Assembly (NCBI GenBank): GCA_902749685.1
Contig: CACVKW010000523.1
Location: 1-60,326, forward strand
Origin: Olavius sp. associated proteobacterium Delta 1
Lineage (GTDB): Bacteria; Desulfobacterota; Desulfobacteria; Desulfobacterales; JAFDCJ01
Direction of reading: 5' to 3'
DNA length: 60,326 nt
Shown here in pieces: positions 41,178 to 48,154 of this stretch. Every line of letters starts with the position of its first letter. The first letter of the stretch is position 1. Below the pieces are notes generated by a model that saw only the letters and a program-made list of their open reading frames with translations, was not told the DNA's origin and ran no database searches. A program made the translations under genes and the position numbers.

Positions 41178-41987
41178 TTACCTTTTTTTCCACCTCGCTG
41201 GCCTTCGCTCCATCATCGCGGTGATTCCTTCCTGGAAGTCTTCGGTTTGCAGTAAAATACTGTTATGATTTGCCTCCATATCCTGCTGGGTCATCAAGTC
41301 GACGCCATCGCCGCGTTTGATGATTTTTTTGACGGCACCCGCGGCCAGGGGCGCGGTTAAGGCAATATCCTGCACCATTTTTTGTGCCTCACCAATTAAA
41401 TCTTCTGCAGCATAATGATAATTGATCAGGCCCCACTCGAGAGCCTGCTGCGCGCCGTACTCCCTGCCGGTCATCAGGATCTCCATGGCCCGGGCAGGAC
41501 CCAAAAGCCTGGAGAGTCGTGATGTTCCGCCCACATCAGCGATAACACCCAATTTCAGCTCCGGCATGCTCCAGATGCAATCCGCGCTCATCAAACGCAT
41601 ATCGCAGGCCAGGGCCAGTTCGACAGCGAGGCCCAGGGCCCTGCCGTGCATAGCGCATATAATCGGCACCTCCACTGCTTCCAGACGATTTAAGTATTGT
41701 TGAAATCGATAAATCAGCGCCCGCAGACCGGCGCCGCCGGCTCCGGCCTCACCCAGGCAGGCGCCGACTTCAGCTCCGAGTGAATTGAAATCGACACCCG
41801 CTGAAAAAATTTTTCCTTCCCCTTTGAGAATAATAGCCCTGATGTCAGGATCAGACACCTGCTGTTCCGCCATTTCGCAAAGTCCGGTCAGCATTTCAAC
41901 AGTGAGGGCATTGCGTTTGGCAGGGCGGTTGAGGGAGATGGTAAAGATATTTTGTTTCTTTTCACCGATTAAATATATATCCGACAT
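41178..41987 (-). CDS. enoyl-CoA hydratase/isomerase (crotonase)
   Basis: A 269-aa crotonase. Substrate loop 'GVDFNSLG', oxyanion/Glu helix 'ALGLAVELALACD' and second acid 'SMPELKLGVIADVGGTSRL' are present, so both hydratase glutamates appear conserved. It would add water to an enoyl-CoA, giving the (S)-hydroxyacyl form, while the MaoC fusion upstream provides the (R) route. I use the ATG at 41987 (gagg 6 bases upstream) rather than the GTG two codons earlier. Between the flavoprotein and acyl-CoA dehydrogenase genes. Confidence 0.88.
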   Translation of the reverse strand: MSDIYLIGEKKQNIFTISLNRPAKRNALTVEMLTGLCEMAEQQVSDPDIRAIILKGEGKIFSAGVDFNSLGAEVGACLGEAGAGGAGLRALIYRFQQYLNRLEAVEVPIICAMHGRALGLAVELALACDMRLMSADCIWSMPELKLGVIADVGGTSRLSRLLGPARAMEILMTGREYGAQQALEWGLINYHYAAEDLIGEAQKMVQDIALTAPLAAGAVKKIIKRGDGVDLMTQQDMEANHNSILLQTEDFQEGITAMMERRPARWKKR

Positions 41988-42009
41988 AAACACCTCATAG
42001 ACATGGTTA

Positions 42010-42240
42010 AGGAAAAAGGAGAAAGGTTAAAGGCTAAAGGTTATTGATTGAAGGTAAAAGCTGGTCATTGATTTTAATACCTAGCGCTTATGATTCAAGT
42101 TCATTAATGAATCCACAATTCGAAGCAGTAAATTTTACACATTCCACCTCAACTTTGAGCTTTGAGACCTGAACGCTGTGCCGAACGACTTGCGCCTTTA
42201 GCCTGGTACCTTTCTCCTTTAGCCTTTCTCCTTTTTCCTA
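42010..42240. repeat. heptad tracts flanking a 90-bp spacer
   Basis: The plus strand has 'aaaaagg/agaaagg/ttaaagg/ctaaagg' units at 42010-42060. At 42155-42240 are complementary 'tagcctt/tctcctt' units, which start at the stop codon of the ferredoxin-reductase-like gene. The two tracts are inverted relative to each other, framing the region like element ends. Confidence 0.65.
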
Positions 42241-43395
42241 TATTAAAACTTCAAGATCGCTGATCGGAAAGGCCATACACGAATGCACGTAGCCGAACTG
42301 CCGGTCGGATTTTCTGACCGGAACGCCTGCCGGCTGGTATACTTTGCCGGACAGGATTTTGACCCGGCACATACTGCATTCGCCGGATCGGCACAGTGAG
42401 GGCAGCCGGATTTCATTTTTCTCCAATGCCGACAGCAGCGTCTCTCCCGCTCTGGCTTTTATCGGCTTTCCATTCCTGACACTTACCGAAAATGCATCCT
42501 CCGGGTGAATGTCTGCGGGCCAGCCGGGATACTCCTGGATATTGGGGGGTGCACCGTACATTTCCTGCTTGATTTTACGCCTTGGCACCCCGAGGTCTTG
42601 CACCTGGGGCAGACAAAAATCGTAGAGGCCCTGGGGTCCGCAGATAAAAAAAGATTTATCTTCAATATTCTCCAGTACTTCGCGTAATACCTGACGGGTA
42701 ATGAATCCACAGGCACCGTCGTATTCTTCGGCCGGCTCTTCAATGACTGGTATGTAATGAATATTTTCAAATCTTTCCGCAAGGCGCGTAATCTCATCGC
42801 CAAAAATTGTATCATCTGCCGTTTTGCTGCCGTAAAATAGATATACCGTGCGATCCAAACCGCATTCAACAATCTGCCGGATCATGCTCATAAACGGCGT
42901 AATCCCGCTGCCGCCGGCAATACAGACTGTGGTCTTTTTGTGAATGAGCGGATTGAAATAGAAATTACCGGCCGGACCCGAACTGATCAGCGCATCGCCG
43001 CGTTTGACTTCATCGAGCAGATAGTTGGAAACCAGTCCATTTTCAACCCGCCGGATGGTTATATCATAATATCCGACTTGATTGGGCTGAGATGATATAC
43101 TGTAGGGGCGGCTCGTGCGAATACCGCCGATTTCAAGAAAAAGGGCAATGTATTGACCGGCCAGAAAAGGCGGGAGATAGTTATCCTTGGAAACCAGGCG
43201 CAATGTTTTAGTGGACGGCGTCTCCTCAATGATATCCGAGACATACAGTTCCAGGCGCTCGGGATGCAATTGACGAATGTATTCCTCTGCGGCAATCACC
43301 GCCGCAGATGCCGTTCCGCCCAGCTTTCTGCTCACTTTGATTTCCTCAGCAATATCCTGGTATCCGTCGAATTCCTGCCAGATTCCCTTCCTCAT
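42238..43395 (-). CDS. ferredoxin-NAD(P)H reductase-like flavoprotein with C-terminal 2Fe-2S domain
   Basis: About 385 aa. After an N-terminal helical region of about 70 residues comes an FNR-type FAD domain (RTSRPYSISS, about 115), an NAD(P) domain (CIAGGSGITPFMSMI, FFICGPQGLYD) and a plant-type 2Fe-2S ferredoxin (CRSGECSMC...C). This arrangement is like PaaE, with electrons flowing from NAD(P)H to a partner oxygenase or desaturase, or the reverse. I start at the ATG at 43395 (gggagg 6-7 bases upstream); a TTG at 43455 would add 20 residues (MARIFLFEPSKYLEPSREDV) and cannot be excluded. Adjacent to the phytoene-desaturase-like gene, its likely partner. Confidence 0.85.
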   Translation of the reverse strand: MRKGIWQEFDGYQDIAEEIKVSRKLGGTASAAVIAAEEYIRQLHPERLELYVSDIIEETPSTKTLRLVSKDNYLPPFLAGQYIALFLEIGGIRTSRPYSISSQPNQVGYYDITIRRVENGLVSNYLLDEVKRGDALISSGPAGNFYFNPLIHKKTTVCIAGGSGITPFMSMIRQIVECGLDRTVYLFYGSKTADDTIFGDEITRLAERFENIHYIPVIEEPAEEYDGACGFITRQVLREVLENIEDKSFFICGPQGLYDFCLPQVQDLGVPRRKIKQEMYGAPPNIQEYPGWPADIHPEDAFSVSVRNGKPIKARAGETLLSALEKNEIRLPSLCRSGECSMCRVKILSGKVYQPAGVPVRKSDRQFGYVHSCMAFPISDLEVLI

Positions 43396-43630
43396 AACAT
43401 CCTCCCGAGAGGGTTCAAGGTACTTGCTTGGCTCAAATAAGAAGATCCTTGCCAACCCATTACAATTGAAGATTGAATATTTTTGGTTTCGCTTTGCTCT
43501 GTCATTTTTTAAAAAAAACTAAATTCATTCATTCGATGTTCGACGTTCAATATTTCTTATTGATCGAACTGGCCGCCCTCCAAAGGAGACATACCTTCAG
43601 CGATCAGCGAAGTTCCTGACACCTGACACC
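43396..43630. repeat. intergenic with short heptads
   Basis: Units 'ttcgatg/ttcgacg/ttcaata' at about 43532-43555 and 'ctgacac' twice at about 43615-43630. The latter directly abut the stop codon of the next gene. Confidence 0.5.
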
Positions 43631-45160
43631 TTAAGATGACATATTAGTAAAATTATTCTTATCCTGCCCCATCCTCCTGATTATCGACTTTGCGGCCGAT
43701 ATACCCGATCGCAGCGTCGGCTCAAATCCATTGTCACCGGCCCACCCCCCGACGAAACTGAGTCCGTTGATCGGAGAGTGGCGTCCCGGTTGGAAAAAGA
43801 GAGAATCCTTGGTCAGCATTTCATAACCATAGATCGCACCCAGCGGATGACCGAGATAGCGCATATGGGTCAGCGGGGTACCCACTTCCACTTCTTCCAC
43901 ATGATTTTTGGCCTCCGGGTATATTTCGTATATCCGCTTAAGCATGGCATCCGCGCAGCGAAATTTTACATCATGATACTGCCGTGGGGGAATTCGCAGC
44001 CAGGGCTCACCGTATTTTAATGTCACCACATTCGCCTGGCAGGTACCGGCGGGCGAGAATTCAGGATCCGTGACATCATAGCAGCTCAGAACCATCAGCT
44101 CGTCTTTAATATCCAGCCGGTTCATTCGGTCGAAGAGACCGTCCGAAATATCGGTGGAGCTCATCAAAAAATTGGTGGACTCTGTAATGCCCAACTGTTC
44201 AGGCCCACAGTCAAACCCAATAAACATGGTCAACGCCGATGTGCTCAGATTGCGGCTTTTCATCTCGACCGACACATCCTGCGAAATGTGTTCGGGGTCC
44301 ATCAGATGGTTATAGGTGGCGATCGGAGAAATATTGGAAACAACATATCGGGTCGTGACCTCGTCATCATCATCGGTAATCACGCCCTTTATCTGGCCGT
44401 CATCAACAATAATTTTTTTGGCGCCGCAGTTAAAGCGCGCGCTTCCACCGTTTGATATAAACTTATTTAATATAGCATTTGATATGGCCTGGGAACCGCC
44501 CTTCACATGATAGGGTTTAAACTCCATATACTGGAACAAAATCATCGAGAGATAGGCAAATGCCAGTCGGGTCGGCGGTACACCGATGTACCCCCAGTAA
44601 ACCGAAAGCACCGCCTTCAACAACGGATCTGAAAAATATTCATCCAGGATTTCTTTGGAGTTGCGCAGTGCATATTGATAGAGGTTGGGATATTTTTCAC
44701 GCGATGGCTCGGGATCTCTGAAGATGAAGGCACCGACCATATCATTGGCATAGCTTGCCATTAAATCAAAATACCGCTGGATGGCGTCTTTTTCATGGGG
44801 GAATTGGTCTTTGAGCACCGCGATGGTTTCTTCACGATTCGTTTTGAGGGTGATCCGAAATCCATCAGGTGTGGCAACGTGGTAGAAATCAGAAATCTCG
44901 ACAAACTCCAGATCATCCATCACGCCCAGCTTATCCAGCTGCAGCCGCAAAAGACCGGGTTTGTCCGGGGTTCCCAGACCGCTCAACTGGTGCAGCGCCA
45001 CCTCGAATTCAAACCGCCCGCGACAAAAGCTAGTGGCCGCTCCGCCGGGAATGTTGTGCCGCTCCAGCAGCAAAGCATTTAATCCCTCCTGCGCCAGCTT
45101 CGCGGCCGCGGTAAGCCCACCATTGCCGGCGCCGATGACGACAACGTCGTATGCTTGCAT
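43631..45160 (-). CDS. phytoene-desaturase/CrtISO-like NAD(P)/FAD oxidoreductase
   Basis: A 509-aa flavoprotein. The N-terminal dinucleotide motif (VVVIGAGNGGLTAAAKLAQEG...ERHNIPGGAATSF) is followed by a carotenoid-isomerase/retinol-saturase-like middle (PPTRLAFAYLSMILFQYMEFKPYHVKGGSQAISNAI) and the C-terminal FAD motif (GLSFVGGWAGDNGFEPTLRSGISAAKSI). Such enzymes desaturate, saturate or isomerise polyene or isoprenoid chains. Lying inside a beta-oxidation gene set and beside a ferredoxin-reductase-like protein, it may act on an unsaturated lipid or isoprenoid acyl chain. Substrate unknown. Confidence 0.85.
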   Translation of the reverse strand: MQAYDVVVIGAGNGGLTAAAKLAQEGLNALLLERHNIPGGAATSFCRGRFEFEVALHQLSGLGTPDKPGLLRLQLDKLGVMDDLEFVEISDFYHVATPDGFRITLKTNREETIAVLKDQFPHEKDAIQRYFDLMASYANDMVGAFIFRDPEPSREKYPNLYQYALRNSKEILDEYFSDPLLKAVLSVYWGYIGVPPTRLAFAYLSMILFQYMEFKPYHVKGGSQAISNAILNKFISNGGSARFNCGAKKIIVDDGQIKGVITDDDDEVTTRYVVSNISPIATYNHLMDPEHISQDVSVEMKSRNLSTSALTMFIGFDCGPEQLGITESTNFLMSSTDISDGLFDRMNRLDIKDELMVLSCYDVTDPEFSPAGTCQANVVTLKYGEPWLRIPPRQYHDVKFRCADAMLKRIYEIYPEAKNHVEEVEVGTPLTHMRYLGHPLGAIYGYEMLTKDSLFFQPGRHSPINGLSFVGGWAGDNGFEPTLRSGISAAKSIIRRMGQDKNNFTNMSS

Positions 45161-45289
45161 ATTGTCTCCTATCTCGTCAATTAATTGAGCAAAATTATAG
45201 ATTTAATTTCAATCATCGATGTTGCGTCCTGCAAGCCCGGTTGATTAGTTGAATAGTTGATTGGTTGATTCGTGAAAGGAAAATACCTC

Positions 45290-45392
45290 AGTTTTCTGAC
45301 TTCTGCCATCTGACCTCTGTCCTCAGTGTTCTATACGCTATGCGCCATGCCCTATGCTTAATCATTCCCACTTCCGCCTTCCGAATTCCTCA
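45290..45392. repeat. heptad tract ending at a stop codon
   Basis: About 14 period-7 units (ttctgac, ttctgcc, atctgac, cgctatg, cgccatg, ccctatg, cttccgc) run up to the TGA of the downstream-reading acyl-CoA dehydrogenase, which is itself part of a unit (tttgagg on the minus strand). Confidence 0.7.
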
Positions 45393-46532
45393 AAGTCCCA
45401 TGAATTTGGCCGCTATGTTCTTCATTATCTCGTTTGTCCCGGCAAAAATCGTCATGATTTTGGCATCGCGCCAGGCTCTGACGATGGGACATTTTTCCGA
45501 CATGGCAAAGTCGCCGCACAAATCCAGGGCACGATTGGCTAACCGATTCAGCATCTCGGTCGTCCAGTACTTGGCCATTGAAGTATCAGCAATGATCTCT
45601 TTTTTTTCCATGTGATCGGCGATCAGCTTTTCGACATAGGTACGACCAAGCTTGACGTCCGTCGTCATTTCCACCAGCGCAAACTGCACTACCTGGGATC
45701 TAGCAAGGGGCTTTCCAGAAACAGATGTCTGCTTACAGTAATCCGTAATCCATTCCAGAATGCGCTCGGCACCTGTCACGGCCATAATTGCACACATCAG
45801 CCGTTCCTGCTGAAGCTTATCCATCAGCATCAAAAACCCCATCCCCTTTTCACCGAGACGATTCTTTTTGGGGATGCAACATTTGGAAAAAAACAGCTCA
45901 GCCGTATCCTGGCTCCACATTCCCATTTTTTCCAGATGACGGCCGGTTGAGAACCCTGGTGTTTGGCTATCAACTACATAAAGAGAAAGTGCCTCATAGG
46001 GATTTTCGACTGCAGGGTCTTTGGCGGCAACCACGACCAGATCGGCGTTTAAACCATTGGAAATAAATGTCTTGGAGCCGTCGATGACAACTTCATCTTC
46101 CTCCTCCACGGCGGTGGTTGCTATGCTTGCAAGATCGCTGCCCGCCCCCGGTTCCGTCATGGCCACCGCCGTGACGATATCGCCTGATACACAGCCGGGC
46201 AGATATTTTTGTTTAAGCTTTTCAGATCCAAAAGAACTGATATAGGGGACGACGATATCACTGTGCAGGGGAGTTGCCAGTCCGGTGATCCAGGTTTTAG
46301 TCATCTCTTCCGCCACGATCAGGGAATACAAAAAATCCCCCCCCATTCCACCGTATTCGGCAGCAACATCAGTGCATAAAAATCCGCCCTGTCCCATTTT
46401 TTGCCAAACGCTTTTGGGCACGATCTTATCTTCTTCCCACTGATCACCAAAAGGAGTTACTTCTTCGACCAGAAAATCCTTCAAGCGATCACGGAACTGG
46501 TTATGCTCTTCGGTGAAATTGAGTATTTCCAT
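45390..46532 (-). CDS. acyl-CoA dehydrogenase (long-chain-like)
   Basis: A 380-aa standard-size acyl-CoA dehydrogenase. 'CTDVAAEYGGMGGDF', the FAD loop 'VAMTEPGAGSDLAS', 'KTFISNGLNADL' and the C-terminal 'FAGTNEIMKNIAAKFMG' are visible. The usual medium-chain catalytic Glu in 'YEGT' is replaced (FAGT), while 'AERILEWITDYCKQ' has Glu residues where long-chain/isovaleryl-type enzymes keep theirs. It likely desaturates a long or branched acyl-CoA. Lies between the thiolase and the phytoene-desaturase-like gene on the same strand. Confidence 0.88.
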   Translation of the reverse strand: MEILNFTEEHNQFRDRLKDFLVEEVTPFGDQWEEDKIVPKSVWQKMGQGGFLCTDVAAEYGGMGGDFLYSLIVAEEMTKTWITGLATPLHSDIVVPYISSFGSEKLKQKYLPGCVSGDIVTAVAMTEPGAGSDLASIATTAVEEEDEVVIDGSKTFISNGLNADLVVVAAKDPAVENPYEALSLYVVDSQTPGFSTGRHLEKMGMWSQDTAELFFSKCCIPKKNRLGEKGMGFLMLMDKLQQERLMCAIMAVTGAERILEWITDYCKQTSVSGKPLARSQVVQFALVEMTTDVKLGRTYVEKLIADHMEKKEIIADTSMAKYWTTEMLNRLANRALDLCGDFAMSEKCPIVRAWRDAKIMTIFAGTNEIMKNIAAKFMGL

Positions 46533-46574
46533 AGAAAAAAATCCTCAAGGGTTAAACTGCTCTATTCGATAAAG

Positions 46575-46760
46575 CAGACGGTGTAAGGTATAGGGTTTAA
46601 GGTTAACGACGAACCTCGGAAAAGGAGATCATACTTTCATCGATTGAGCCAATCGTCATATCTCCTTTTCCTTTGACCTATACCTTATACCTTCTACCAA
46701 TATATTCTTACCACTCCTTTGCTTTTCTCCCTGTGCCGTGCGCCTTGAGCCGTGGGCCTA
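46575..46760. repeat. heptad tracts with inverted ends
   Basis: 'aaggtat/agggttt/aaggtta' units (46583-46605) are mirrored by 'cctatac/cttatac/cttctac' units (46674-46697), and an inner pair ggagat...atctcc lies between. The right part 'gtgccgt/gcgcctt/gagccgt/gggccta' ends on the thiolase stop codon. Confidence 0.65.
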
Positions 46761-47972
46761 TTTTTGATCGTATTTTCCAACAATCGATATGCTGCAGACA
46801 TTCATGGCCGGGAACCCGCCCAGGTTGTGGGTCAACCCGAATCTGGGATCTTCGATCTGACGTTCTCCGGCCTGGCCGTAGAACTGAAGATACATTTCAT
46901 ACAGCATTCTTAAGCCCGATGCACCGATCGGATGGCCGAAGCATTTTAATCCGCCGTCCACCTGGCAGGGCGTCTCGCCATCCCGGTCAAACATGCCGTC
47001 CATTACATCCTGATAGGCCTGCCCTCTTTCGGAAATATGCAGATCTTCCATGGTAACCAATTCCGTGATGGAGAAACAATCGTGAACCTCCATCATACTG
47101 ATCTCCTCTTTGGGATTGGTGATCCCGGCTTCTTTATACGCTTTCGTACTGCACTGACTGGTGGTGACAAAATGGTCCCCATCCCAATCATTGTATCCCA
47201 TCTCTTCCCCACTGCTCAGTGCCAGCTGAAGCGCCTTGACGCTTATAAAATCTTTTTTGCCGAGTTCTTTGGCTTTTTCGGGTGTCGCAACGATGGCACA
47301 GGCAGCACCATCACTGACCCCGCAGCAGTCAAATAATCCCAGGGGATGGGCAATGATGGGAGCCGCCATGATCTGGTCTTCGGTCACGGCTTTGCGTAAA
47401 TGGGCTTTGGGGTTCAATACACCGTTGGCGTGGCTTTTGGCCGACACGTGGGCCATGGCACGTTTTATATCCCGGTCCGGAATTTTATATTTGGCGGCAT
47501 AGGCGCTGGCCAGTTGAGCAAATGCACCGGGAGCAGTCATGTTGGGAAACCATTGCCAGCTTAAACTTCCCGAATCAGATCCCACAAAACTGGGCAGGCC
47601 GCCGTATCCGGTGTCTTTGAGTTTTTCGACCCCCATCGCCAGGGCAATATCATAGGCGCCGGATGCAACTGCATAGCAGGCCCCTCGAAAAGCTTCGGTG
47701 CCGGTAGCACAGAAATTTTCAACACGGGTTACCGGAATATTCGGCAGCCGCAGCGTCAATGACAACGGCAGCGCACTGCGCCCGACATTAATGCTTTCAA
47801 AACAGGTTCCCAGCCAGGCGGCCCCGATTTCTTTTTTCTCGATTCCGGCATCTTCGATGCACTCTTTGAAGGCTTCCACCATTAATTCTTCGGCACCCAT
47901 GTCCCAGCGCTCGCCAAAGCGGGTGCAGCCCATCCCGATGATTGCTACTTTATCTTTTATTCCTGTGGCCAT
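46758..47972 (-). CDS. thiolase, SCPx/lipid-transfer type
   Basis: A 404-aa thiolase-superfamily enzyme. The nucleophile C88 lies in ENFCATGTEA; the other catalytic parts are 'HDCFSITELV' (His) and 'GGLKCFGHPIGASG' (His), with 'NLGGFPAMNVCSI' near the end. It belongs to the SCPx/archaeal acetoacetyl-CoA thiolase branch that works with a separate DUF35 protein. The upstream neighbour supplies both a DUF35 domain and an HMG-CoA-synthase-like domain, matching the archaeal arrangement. It should cleave or form a beta-ketoacyl-CoA. Start after cggagg. Confidence 0.88.
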   Translation of the reverse strand: MATGIKDKVAIIGMGCTRFGERWDMGAEELMVEAFKECIEDAGIEKKEIGAAWLGTCFESINVGRSALPLSLTLRLPNIPVTRVENFCATGTEAFRGACYAVASGAYDIALAMGVEKLKDTGYGGLPSFVGSDSGSLSWQWFPNMTAPGAFAQLASAYAAKYKIPDRDIKRAMAHVSAKSHANGVLNPKAHLRKAVTEDQIMAAPIIAHPLGLFDCCGVSDGAACAIVATPEKAKELGKKDFISVKALQLALSSGEEMGYNDWDGDHFVTTSQCSTKAYKEAGITNPKEEISMMEVHDCFSITELVTMEDLHISERGQAYQDVMDGMFDRDGETPCQVDGGLKCFGHPIGASGLRMLYEMYLQFYGQAGERQIEDPRFGLTHNLGGFPAMNVCSISIVGKYDQK

Positions 47973-48043
47973 AATTTTTCCTCCGGAAAAATTAGTTAAA
48001 AAATTTATTAAATAGTTAACTGGTTTATGAGATCAATAGTCAA

Positions 48044-48154
48044 GGTGTCGGGAAGTTTCCCGCGTAAAGCCCCAATTGTAGCGGAGTGAATGATCGCCGC
48101 CGGAATCGGATGCTGTTTGAGACCATTAGGGATCGTTATGAAGGAACAGCTTTT
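48044..48154. mobile_element. MITE-like element, copy 3 (left half only)
   Basis: Starts ggtgtcgggaagtttcccgc and continues through the shared core to 'gaacagctttt'; the right arm is absent. Its end supplies the stop codon and last residues (HNDP) of the fusion protein read on the minus strand. Confidence 0.7.

Noticed and set aside
40930..41193. 87-aa frame inside the inverted-repeat element
   Set aside because: Composed of repeat sequence; no family resemblance.
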